Under the pieces are notes generated by a model, which was given only the letters and a program-made list of their open reading frames with translations, was not told where the DNA came from and searched no databases. A DNA stretch of 64,000 nt from Oasisia sp. SBJ-2009 (lineage: Eukaryota; Annelida; Polychaeta; Sabellida; Siboglinidae): the NCBI GenBank assembly GCA_964017155.1, contig OZ024867.1, forward strand, positions 11,452,716 to 11,516,715, given 5' to 3'. Each line of letters opens with the position of its first letter. The stretch's first letter is position 1. Position numbers and translations under genes: made by a program. This document shows positions 28,566 to 40,100 of this stretch, one piece after another.

Positions 28566-28669
28566 TCACAGGCGCAAGTGCACTATCCTGGCAATGCAGC
28601 AACCGGGCAAATAGTAATTCACTAGAAACAATTTATCAATATTTTAACGTCCATGGGCGATAAGATTAT

Positions 28670-28799
28670 ATGATAATGATAAGATTAGAATCTAAAGCTG
28701 GCATGAACAACTGGACCAAACTTCAGTCGCTCTGTGAAACGAGATGGGCCAGTTGTTACAACGCACTGTACACATTAGTCCGGGAGCAGAGAGGGTTAA
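28670..28799 (+). pseudogene. hAT-like transposase fragment, 5' side of the insertion
   Basis: The frame reads NNWTKLQSLCETRWASCYNA, like the LCETRW region of hAT-related transposases (ZMYM/THAP-linked invertebrate families). It stays open to the TTAA at 28796, where a TTAA-flanked element is inserted; it resumes at 32651 in the same frame. Confidence 0.75.
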
Positions 28800-28885
28800 C
28801 CCTGCATTGTTGTATTAAGTTTTTTTTACTGTTGATTTTGGTAGCCAAGGGTCTCTATGTTCAAAAACTGCTTGATGACATGTTG

Positions 28886-29345
28886 TCACCCTTGAGCAAT
28901 TTGAGGAATTCAAGATGGCGTCCAAGATGGCCGCCATTGCCTATAAATGACCATAACTCCCTACCTGTTCATCATAGGAAGGTGATTTTTGTCTGTATAC
29001 TTAGGTTTTAGGGGTCAAGCTATCCATTAGAACTAAGTATTATGTTAATATCGTATTACGTAATGGTAATTTCCAAGATGGCTGCCAAGATTGCCGCCGT
29101 AACACAAAAACTGGCATATCTCTTTAATATTTACTCCAAATTAGTCGTGAAGGTGTTTATCACTGGCTATTTTGGAGACACATCTATCTGTATCAGATCA
29201 AAGTTCATATACTGATGATGTCATCTAGAAAACAAAGACGGCTGCCAGTTTACTAGCACTGGTATATCTTCTATACTATTCAATCTTGGGGAAAATATGA
29301 AAAGGTAAATGACCACAGGTGTTATATTATAACAAATGTTCTTTA
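28886..29345 (+). repeat. Left inverted arm of the TTAA element
   Basis: Single copy of a block holding CAAGATGGCGTCCAAGATGG, a GGGGTCAAGCTATCCATTAG phrase, CCAAGATGGCTGCCAAGATT, AGTCGTGAAGGTGTTTATCA and CTGATGATGTCATCTAGAAA. Nothing protein-coding. Confidence 0.85.
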
Positions 29346-29682
29346 ATTTTAAATCTGAATTCTCACACAGACTACCAAAAGCATATTATACAATTCATAT
29401 TTAAGGATGGCTACCACTTCACCAAGTAATTTACGCTGTTGTACATTGCGCTGCCCATGTGCATCGCAAAGACATGCAATCAACTATGATGTCGGGTTAC
29501 AGCAACCCTGATTATAGCAGGAGCAAAATATTGTGCATTTTCATGTTTGCATAGTTGCAACTACAAGCACTTGAACTGCATGGAGTAGTACTGTGGCATT
29601 CACATTTTATTAGACGTAGTACCATCTCTGGGACTAGTTCGACTTCATCATGGAGAAGGGACTTGTTTTGGTCATCATTTAC

Positions 29683-31830
29683 CTAACCATATTCCGTTGA
29701 GTCCAACTCGGGTGGATTCTGCGCTTCCAGTGACTGCCATACCAAAGCCTGATTGTGAGCTCTTTTAACATTTTCTTTGAATGCCTCAGTTGTTGGTGGC
29801 AAGGTACACAACTTCGTTGTTGATGACCCTTTGCCTGTTTTTGACAGCAATACCTTTAACCTTGTCTCTGACATTGTACTACAGTTTGTTTGTCCATAGC
29901 ACGCGGAAATTAAGGAGGTAGCCTGTTGAATAACATATTCCATAGAATGCCCTGGTGCACCCAACAAGTTAAGTGAGTGTCCCGATCGAAGTGTTTTGAG
30001 TACAGTGGCCTTTCCATTCCAAAATAGGAGGCAACGGTGTCACAGCCAGAAAGTGCATGTACCGGGAGTATTCCTTCGACTATCTCAGAATGCTTCTGCC
30101 CAGTTTTGCCTATATCAACCACCGTCCTTCCTTTGATGGGGGACTCCATCAATACAACATTCTTGAGATTTGCCATGTGATGATAATGCAGCAACAGTAC
30201 AAAGACGTCAGTGTCATCGGCAACAACAATGATTTTACTTTCTTCATTTTCCGCGGCACAACTCAAGACCAGACAATTATGTTATCTGCTTCTTCATGTG
30301 AAGTTGCCAGATCTGCCCGTTAGATGACAATTCCACCTTCACTGATTTCGATTGGCACCGGATCTGCTCCTGTTACCACTAACTTGTGATGTCGTGTGTT
30401 GTCCTCGTGAAACTTCATATCATGAACTAGATCATCAACTATCAATTGCATCAGTTGCTACGTTTTTTGGAAGAGGCTAGTAGAATCTTCTGCGCTGGAA
30501 GTTTACTGTTGACTTGCAAATAATGAACCCTACTGACACCAGTTGCCCTAGATCATCTGGTAACACGCTTTGTGCGGTAATCATAGTATCTGCAAATATC
30601 AGATACACGTCATCGACCAGTAACCTTTTTTCTATGGCATATTTGAAGTTCGCTATATAGTCGTTGACAGACCCACCAGCAGGCCAAGGAACTACCCAGA
30701 GTATTGCTGAGCCACCGAACTAACTAACATTTGCACCACCAGCAACTCTATCAGACACCTCAACTTGGAGAATTTTCTTCAAGGTAGATTTCGATTTCGC
30801 AATCCTCATATCTCCAGTATGATCAAACATGGACGTTGGAACTGGCGCAAGTTCATGACCAAGCACATCCTTAATGTCAATGTCCCACTCACGAGCCTGT
30901 AGGCCAATAACCCTTGAGTAAATCATATTGGTATCAAATACTTTCATAGCTCCGACCTTCACATGCTTCCTTGCATGATCCATAGTAACAACCCTCTTCG
31001 TGATGGTTTCATAAAGTCCCTGCGGTAACCGACTTTCGAAAACTTTCATTTGTTCAGTTCCGATTGTGACAGCATTGTGGACATTGACTTCAGTTGAACC
31101 AATCTGGCCGCTAACTACATTGACTATACCACTGGGGTGTGCCGCAGAATCTAAAGGATTAATGCAAGTGTGGATTTTTTTTCTGATTCCATCTCGGTCT
31201 CTCTTGTCTTCAGCGATCCTGGCTTTTGCCTCTTCTTTGTGTGTTGTCACCACCTTGCGTTCAGTGTCCTCATCCGTCATGTCATCCAGATCAGATTCCA
31301 ACCAGCTGCATGCATGCAGACTAAGGGCCCATACCTTCAGCGTTTCTGGCTTAAGCGTGATGCCAACTATCCCCCCAGGAGCATGCACATACCGCATGTA
31401 GGTCGTCTCACTCATAATATCGCTTCAGATGCCATTCTTTAAGCCAGCAGAATGGTGCATGACATGATAACACCTCTTGTGGTAGCCGTTCCATCTCACG
31501 AAGGTAGCACAACACATATCTCGCATAGGTCACATGCCCCGCAGCAAAGAAGTATGGTAGCATTTGCTTGTAGGATGCCAGATGAAGTGGCCAGTCACCT
31601 TCGCGCTCAGCTCGTACGAACATCATGATGAGCAGGACAGGTTTTATTAAGACATCGACCCAAAGTTTGGTAGTTTGACTGTTGCTGGCTTCGGTTTCGA
31701 GAATTTGCACGAGGTCACCACTGCAATGTAGTGGTTTATCCAGAATGATTCCGCGAAATGCCTCTTCAGCTACCATTCGTAATTCTCTGACGTTCTGGGG
31801 AAACCTTTTTGTTATAATATAACACCTGTG
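29683..31830 (-). pseudogene. Broken gene of the VADDTDVFVLLLH/ALSGCDT mobile-element protein family
   Basis: Minus-strand pieces in family order: ELRMVAEEAFRGIILDKPL and REGDWPLHLASYKQMLPYFF (to 31408); TTYMRYVHAPGGIVGITLKP, VTTHKEEAKARIAEDKRDRD and GLQAREWDIDIKDVLGHELA (31415-30720); AILWVVPWPAGGSVNDYIAN and DVYLIF (about 30705-30560, another frame); VVADDTDVFVLLLHYHH and LPVHALSGCDTVASYFG (30266-29970); GAPGHSMEYVIQQATSLISA and LPPTTEAFKENVKRAHNQAL ending DSTEYG (29967-29683). I recognise this set as a large uncharacterised family common in aquatic animal genomes; the conserved Asp motifs resemble a PIN/FEN-like nuclease (inference). At least two frameshifts (near 31430 and 29968), a TGA replacing a Trp codon (31425-31427) and a TAA (30720) make it a pseudogene. 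Confidence 0.75.
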
Positions 31831-32560
31831 GTCGTTTACCTTTTCATATTTCCCCCAAGATTGAAAAGTATAGAAGATATACCAGTGCTTGTAAACTGGC
31901 AGCCGTCTTGGATTTCTAGATGACATCATCAGTATATGAACTTTGATCTGATACAGATAGATGTGTCTCCAAAATAGCCAGTGATAGACACCTTCACGAC
32001 TAATTTGGAGTTAATTATTAAGGAGATATGCCAGTTTTGTGTGTTACGGCGGCCATCTTGGCAGCCATCTTGGAAATTACCATTATGTAATACGATATTA
32101 ACATAATACTTAGTTCTAATGGATAGCTTGACCCCTAAAACCTAGGTATAGAGACAAAAATCACCTTTCTAGGGTGAATACGTAGGGAGCTATGGTCACT
32201 TATTGGCAATGGCTGCCATATTGGACGCCATCTTGGATTTCTAGATGACATCATCAGTATATGAACTTTGATCTGATACAGATAGATGTATCTCCAAAAT
32301 ACCCAGTGATAGACACCTTCACGACTAATTTGGAGTAAATAGTTAAGGAGATGTGCCACTTTTAGTGTTACGGCGGCCATCTTGGCAGCCATCTTATAAA
32401 TTACCATTATGTAATACGATATTAACATAATACTCAGTTCAAATGAATAGCTTGACCCCTAAAACCTAGGTATAGAGACAAAAATCACCTTCCTAGGGTG
32501 AATAGGTAGGGAGATATGGCCATCTTGGACGCCATCTTGAATTTCTCAAATTGCTCAAGG
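31800..32560 (-). repeat. Right inverted arm of the TTAA element, inner block duplicated
   Basis: Two tandem copies of the arm block: about 31907-32232 and 32233-32545. Each has TTTCTAGATGACATCATCAG, ACACCTTCACGACTAATTTG, GTTACGGCGGCCATCTTGG and TTGACCCCTAAAACCTAGG. Confidence 0.85.
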
Positions 32561-32654
32561 ATGACAACATGTCATCAAGCAGTTTCTGAAACTAGAGACC
32601 CTTGGCTACCAAAATCAACAGTAAAAAAAACTTAATACAACAATGCAAGGTTAA

Positions 32655-33480
32655 GGGAAAAAATGGCATTTGGCTCCCAGACTACATTCATGTCTGCCTT
32701 CAGAGTTGTAGTGTCTGCTCTGGAATATCTGGAAGCTGATTGGGATGGCTCGGAACTACTTATTTACAAGCCAAAGGTTTTACTTCGTCATTACATTGGT
32801 GACAAAGGAGCATGTACTCGGAAGTCTGCTTCGATCTCTGACAACATATCTACAAGCCAAACTATGTGACTTCGTGGAGAAGCAAAGGAAGCAACAACAG
32901 CAACAATTGAGGGCAGATCCAGAGATATGTATTCCATATTATGAAGGGGCTGTCGAACTGGCAGCGAAATGTGAGGTTCAACCGAGAAAGCCATGGTGCA
33001 AAACAAAGACATAGCGACCATTTTCCCGCTGACACCCTGGAACAATACTGGAAGATGGCCTTGTACCTACCATGGTAGGTACATCATCCATAGACCACTT
33101 GCTGCACGGAATGAACACACAACTGTTAGTCTCAAGATCGCTACGTGGCTCAGTATGTACATCATACGGAATCAACTGGTGCATCTGACACCAGAAGGAA
33201 TAGTTCAGAACTGTTCCAAGACGACATGCCTGGAGATCTGCGGTAACTACAAAACGAAGATGGTTGCTGGAAGACAAGATGGGAAATGATGCATATCGCT
33301 GGAAGACCAGACACCCTCAATACAAGTTTTCAAGAAATCAATCCCGACCCATACCCCAACAGGTACACTGTGGAGCGCTCTTTCAGCGCAACGAAAAGCG
33401 TCTCAAGAACTGTCTGCGCTCTACAACGACAACTAGTATCTAAATCGATGTTGAAGACAATACAGAATCTTAAATACAAC
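32655..33480 (+). pseudogene. hAT-like transposase, C-terminal part, frameshifted
   Basis: Continues the hAT frame as FRVVVSALEYLEADWD (32690-32750), shifts to FVITLVTKEHVLGSLL...YLQAKLCDFVE, then in a third frame ADTLEQYWKMALYLPW (about 33030-33090) ending in a stop. Near the end RYTVERSFSATKSV is the hAT C-terminal dimerisation motif. Three frames and several stops show it is dead. Confidence 0.75.
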
Positions 33481-33539
33481 ACGTATACATTTTACATTAT
33501 TATAATTATTATCTTTACTATGATTAAAAGGCTGTAACT

Positions 33540-34171
33540 ATTGCAAAGTGATAGCTTTCATTAATCACTATAATGAGTACATAGTCTATGTAATACATAC
33601 GATATACCTAGTCATTGTAACATAGATATGTGCCACTGATTTGCAATGTTATTATAATACACCGAACACAATAACAAATTGTGATTGTCTATTATGAAGC
33701 ACATCCAAACACATGCTGTGTATAACATAGTATATTAACCGTTCACGTCCTCTATCTTTTCAGCGTGTTTCACATAGTAAGAATAATGGGTATATTTCTA
33801 TTTATTCCTTGGCATGTTCTATTTACTATATGATTTATTGTGACTTATGATGCAACTGATTGGTTGTCACACATGCTACACAACATTCTGGAGCACCAGA
33901 CCCTCAAGATAGAATTTAGACTGACATAATTAATTAGTGCTTCCACATGTCTGCTCAAAAGCATAATCTGCTCAAATATAAAGTCGGGCATAATACGAAA
34001 TCTGCTCGAATAAGCACCAGCTAAAATGTTTGAGCATATGCTGCCTCCTGGCGAACAACACAAACTTGAGAATACAGAAGTATCCCTTACATAATGTAAT
34101 CCGCAGAGCGGCGCTACGTAGGTGTGCGCTTCCGTTATTGTGCTGAAATATGCTAGAATTAAAGATCAAAT
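33540..34171. other. AT-rich sequence between the hAT remnant and the satellite
   Basis: No supported feature; short minus-strand open frames near 33845-34169 have no domain. Confidence 0.45.
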
Positions 34172-37100
34172 CGGGAAGGGATAGACAGAAGACTAATGTG
34201 GGAGGGAAGGGATAGACAGAAGACTAATGTGGGAGGGAAGGGATAGACAGACAACTAATGTGGGAGAGAAGGGATAGACAGAAGACTAATGTGGGAGAGA
34301 AGGGATAGACAGACGACTAATGTGGGAGGGAAGGGATAGACAGAAGACTAATGTGGGAGGGAAGGGATAGACAGAAGACTAATGTGGGAGAGAAGGGATA
34401 GACAGACAACTAGTGTGGGAGAGAAGGGATAGACAGAAGACTAATGTGGGAGGGAAGGGATAGACAGACAACTAGTGTGGGAGAGAAGGGATAGACAGAA
34501 GACTAATGTGGGAGGGAAGGGATAGACAGAAGACTAATGTGGGAGGGAAGGGATAGACAGAAGACTAATGTGGGAGGGAAGGGATAGACAGAAGACTAAT
34601 GTGGGAGGGAAGGGATAGACAGAAGACTAATGTGGGAGGGAAGGGATAGACAGACAACTAATGTGGGAGAGAAGGGATAGACAGAAGACTAATGTGGGAG
34701 GGAAGGGATAGACAGAAGACTAATGTGGGAGGGAAGGGATAGACAGACAACTAATGTGGGAGGGAAGGGATAGACAGAAGACTAATGTGGGAGGGAAGGG
34801 ATAGACAGACAACTAATGTGGGAGGGAAGGGATAGACAGACAACTAATGTGGGAGGGAAGGGATAGACAGAAGACTAATGTGGGAGGGAAGGGATAGACA
34901 GACAACTAATGTGGGAGGGAAGGGATAGACAGACAACTAATGTGGGAGGGAAGGGATAGACAGAAGACTAATGTGGGAGGGAAGGGATAGACAGACAACT
35001 AATGTGGGAGGGAAGGGATAGACAGAAGACTAATGTGGGAGGGAAGGGATAGACAGACAACTAATGTGGGAGGGAAGGGATAGACAGAAGACTAATGTGG
35101 GAGGGAAGGGATAGACAGAAGACTAATGTGGGAGGGAAGGGATAGACAGAAGACTAATGTGGGAGGGAAGGGATAGACAGACGACTAATGTGGGAGGGAA
35201 GGGATAGACAGAAGACTAATGTGGGAGGGAAGGGATAGACAGACGACTAATGTGGGAGGGAAGGGATAGACAGACAACTAATGTGGGAGGGAAGGGATAG
35301 ACAGAAGACTAATGTGGGAGGGAAGGGATAGACAGACAACTAATGTGGGAGGGAAGGGATAGACAGAAGACTAATGTGGGAGGGAAGGGATAGACAGAAG
35401 ACTAATGTGGGAGGGAAGGGATAGACAGAAGACTAATGTGGGAGGGAAGGGATAGACAGAAGACTAATGTGGGAGGGAAGGGATAGACAGACGACTAATG
35501 TGGGAGGGAAGGGATAGACAGAAGACTAATGTGGGAGGGAAGGGATAGACAGAAGACTAATGTGGGAGGGAAGGGATAGACAGAAGACTAATGTGGGAGG
35601 GAAGGGATAGACAGACAACTAATGTGGGAGAGAAGGGATAGACAGACAACTAATGTGGGAGGGAAGGGATAGACAGAAGACTAATGTGGGAGGGAAGGGA
35701 TAGACAGACAACTAGTGTGGGAGGGAAGGGATAGACAGACAACTAATGTGGGAGGGAAGGGATAGACAGAAGACTAATGTGGGAGGGAAGGGATAGACAG
35801 ACAACTAGTGTGGGAGGGAAGGGATAGACAGACAACTAATGTGGGAGAGAAGGGATAGACAGACAACTAATGTGGGAGGGAAGGGATAGACAGAAGACTA
35901 ATGTGGGAGGGAAGGGATAGACAGACAACTAGTGTGGGAGGGAAGGGATAGACAGACAACTAATGTGGGAGGGAAGGGATAGACAGAAGACTAATGTGGG
36001 AGAGAAGGGATAGACAGAAGACTAATGTGGGAGGGAAGGGATAGACAGAAGACTAATGTGGGAGGGAAGGGATAGACAGAAGACTAATGTGGGAGGGAAG
36101 GGATAGACAGAAGACTAATGTGGGAGGGAAGGGATAGACAGACAACTAATGTGGGAGAGAAGGGATAGACAGAAGACTAATGTGGGAGAGAAGGGATAGA
36201 CAGACAACTAATGTGGGAGGGAAGGGATAGACAGAAGACTAATGTGGGAGAGAAGGGATAGACAGAAGACTAATGTGGGAGGGAAGGGATAGACAGACGA
36301 CTAATGTGGGAGGGAAGGGATAGACAGACAACTAATGTGGGAGAGAAGGGATAGACAGAAGACTAATGTGGGAGGGAAGGGATAGACAGAAGACTAATGT
36401 GGGAGGGAAGGGATAGACAGACAACTAATGTGGGAGGGAAGGGATAGACAGACAACTAATGTGGGAGGGAAGGGATAGACAGACAACTAATGTGGGAGAG
36501 AAGGGATAGACAGACAACTAATGTGGGAGGGAAGGGATAGACAGACAACTAATGTGGGAGGGAAGGGATAGACAGACAACTAATGTGGGAGGGAAGGGAT
36601 AGACAGACAACTAATGTGGGAGGGAAGGGATAGACAGACAACTAATGTGGGAGGGAAGGGATAGACAGACAACTAATGTGGGAGAGAAGGGATAGACAGA
36701 CAACTAATGTGGGAGAGAAGGGATAGACAGACAACTAATGTGGGAGAGAAGGGATAGACAGACAACTAATGTGGGAGAGAAGGGATAGACAGACGACTAA
36801 TGTGGGAGGGAAGGGATAGACAGACAACTAATGTGGGAGAGAAGGGATAGACAGACAACTAATGTGGGAGGGAAGGGATAGACAGAAGACTAATGTGGGA
36901 GGGAAGGGATAGACAGACAACTAGTGTGGGAGAGAAGGGATAGACAGAAGACTAATGTGGGAGGGAAGGGATAGACAGAAGACTAATGTGGGAGAGAAGG
37001 GATAGACAGAAGACTAATGTGGGAGGGAAGGGATAGACAGAAGACTAATGTGGGAGGGAAGGGATAGACAGAAGACTAATGTGGGAGGGAAGGGATAGAC

Positions 37101-40100
37101 AGAAGACTAATGTGGGAGGGAAGGGATAGACAGAAGACTAATGTGGGAGAGAAGGGATAGACAGACGACTAATGTGGGAGGGAAGGGATAGACAGACAAC
37201 TAATGTGGGAGAGAAGGGATAGACAGACAACTAATGTGGGAGGGAAGGGATAGACAGAAGACTAATGTGGGAGAGAAGGGATAGACAGACGACTAATGTG
37301 GGAGGGAAGGGATAGACAGACAACTAATGTGGGAGGGAAGGGATAGACAGACAACTAATGTGGGAGGGAAGGGATAGACAGAAGACTAATGTGGGAGGGA
37401 AGGGATAGACAGAAGACTAATGTGGGAGAGAAGGGATAGACAGAAGACTAATGTGGGAGGGAAGGGATAGACAGAAGACTAATGTGGGAGAGAAGGGATA
37501 GACAGAAGACTAATGTAGGAGAGAAGGGATAGGCAGACGACTAATGTGGGAGAGAAGGGATAGACAGACGACTAATGTGGGAGGGAAGGGATAGACAGAA
37601 GACTAATGTGGGAGAGAAGGGATAGACAGACAACTAATGTGGGAGAGAAGGGATAGACAGACAACTAGTGTGGGAGAGAAGGGATAGACAGACAACTAAT
37701 GTGGGAGGGAAGGGATAGACAGAAGACTAATGTGGGAGGGAAGGGATAGACAGACAACTAGTGTGGGAGAGAAGGGATAGACAGACAACTAATGTGGGAG
37801 GGAAGGGATAGACAGAAGACTAATGTGGGAGGGAAGGGATAGACAGACAACTAATGTGGGAGAGAAGGGATAGACAGACAACTAATGTGGGAGGGAAGGG
37901 ATAGACAGAAGACTAATGTGGGAGGGAAGGGATAGACAGACAACTAGTGTGGGAGGGAAGGGATAGACAGACAACTAATGTGGGAGGGAAGGGATAGACA
38001 GAAGACTAATGTGGGAGGGAAGGGATAGACAGACAACTAGTGTGGGAGGGAAGGGATAGACAGACAACTAATGTGGGAGAGAAGGGATAGACAGACAACT
38101 AATGTGGGAGGGAAGGGATAGACAGAAGACTAATGTGGGAGGGAAGGGATAGACAGACAACTAGTGTGGGAGGGAAGGGATAGACAGACAACTAATGTGG
38201 GAGGGAAGGGATAGACAGAAGACTAATGTGGGAGGGAAGGGATAGACAGACAACTAGTGTGGGAGGGAAGGGATAGACAGACAACTAATGTGGGAGAGAA
38301 GGGATAGACAGACAACTAATGTGGGAGAGAAGGGATAGACAGACAACTAGTGTGGGAGGGAAGGGATAGACAGACAACTAGTGTGGGAGGGAAGGGATAG
38401 ACAGACAACTAATGTGGGAGAGAAGGGATAGACAGACAACTAATGTGGGAGAGAAGGGATAGACAGACAACTAATGTGGGAGGGAAGGGATAGACAGACA
38501 ACTAGTGTGGGAGGGAAGGGATAGACAGACAACTAATGTGGGAGAAAAGGGATAGACAGACAACTAATGTGGGAGGGAAGGGATAGACAGACAACTAGTG
38601 TGGGAGGGAAGGGATAGACAGACAACTAGTGTGGGAGGGAAAGGATAGACAGACAACTAATGTGGGAGGGAAGGGATAGACAGACAACTAATGTGGGAGA
38701 GAAGGGATAGACAGAAGACTAATGTGGGAGAGAAGGGATAGACAGACAACTAATGTGGGAGAGAAGGGATAGACAGACAACTAATGTGGGAGGGAAGGGA
38801 TAGACAGACGACTAATGTGGGAGAGAAGGGATAGACAGACAACTAATGTGGGAGAGAAGGGATAGACAGAAGACCAATGTGGGAGAGAAGGGATAGACAG
38901 ACAACTAATGTGGGAGAGAAGGGATAGACAGAAGACTAATGTGGGAGGGAAAGGATAGACAGACAACTAATGTGGGAGAGAAGGGATAGACAGACAACTA
39001 ATGTGGGAGGGAAGGGATAGACAGAAGACTAATGTGGGAGGGAAGGGATAGACAGACAACTAATGTAGGAGAGAAGGGATAGACAGAAGACTAATGTGGG
39101 AGAGAAGGGATAGACAGACAACTAATGTGGGAGGGAAGGGATAGACAGAAGACTAATGTGGGAGGGAAGGGATAGACAGACAACTAGTGTGGGAGAGAAG
39201 GGATAGACAGACAACTAATGTGGGAGGGAAGGGATAGACAGAAGACTAATGTGGGAGGGAAGGGATAGACAGACAACTAATGTGGGAGAGAAGGGATAGA
39301 CAGACAACTAATGTGGGAGGGAAGGGATAGACAGAAGACTAATGTGGGAGGGAAGGGATAGACAGACAACTAGTGTGGGAGGGAAGGGATAGACAGACAA
39401 CTAATGTGGGAGGGAAGGGATAGACAGAAGACTAATGTGGGAGGGAAGGGATAGACAGACAACTAGTGTGGGAGGGAAGGGATAGACAGACAACTAATGT
39501 GGGAGAGAAGGGATAGACAGACAACTAATGTGGGAGGGAAGGGATAGACAGAAGACTAATGTGGGAGGGAAGGGATAGACAGACAACTAGTGTGGGAGGG
39601 AAGGGATAGACAGACAACTAATGTGGGAGGGAAGGGATAGACAGAAGACTAATGTGGGAGGGAAGGAATAGACAGACAACTAGTGTGGGAGGGAAGGGAT
39701 AGACAGACAACTAATGTGGGAGAGAAGGGATAGACAGACAACTAATGTGGGAGGGAAGGGATAGACAGACAACTAGTGTGGGAGGGAAGGGATAGACAGA
39801 CAACTAGTGTGGGAGGGAAGGGATAGACAGACAACTAGTGTGGGAGGGAAAGGATAGACAGACAACTAATGTGGGAGGGAAGGGATAGACAGACAACTAA
39901 TGTGGGAGAGAAGGGATAGACAGAAGACTAATGTGGGAGAGAAGGGATAGACAGACAACTAATGTGGGAGAGAAGGGATAGACAGACAACTAATGTGGGA
40001 GGGAAGGGATAGACAGACGACTAATGTGGGAGAGAAGGGATAGACAGACAACTAATGTGGGAGAGAAGGGATAGACAGAAGACTAATGTGGGAGAGAAGG

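Larger units (their letters stand above)
28800..32650. mobile_element. 3.85 kb TTAA-flanked element with long inverted arms, inserted in a hAT gene
   Basis: TTAA lies at 28796-28799 and 32651-32654. The ends read CCCTGCATTGTTGTATTAAG and, inverted, CCTTGCATTGTTGTATTAAG. The left arm (28800 to about 29345) is matched by the right arm (about 31800-32650), which is longer because an inner block of about 320 bp is duplicated. The middle carries one broken minus-strand gene. TTAA with CCY termini recalls piggyBac, but no piggyBac transposase is visible. Confidence 0.88.

Noticed and set aside
31066..31442. Plus-strand open frames of 90-111 codons
   Set aside because: Antisense to the DDTDVFVLLLH family gene.
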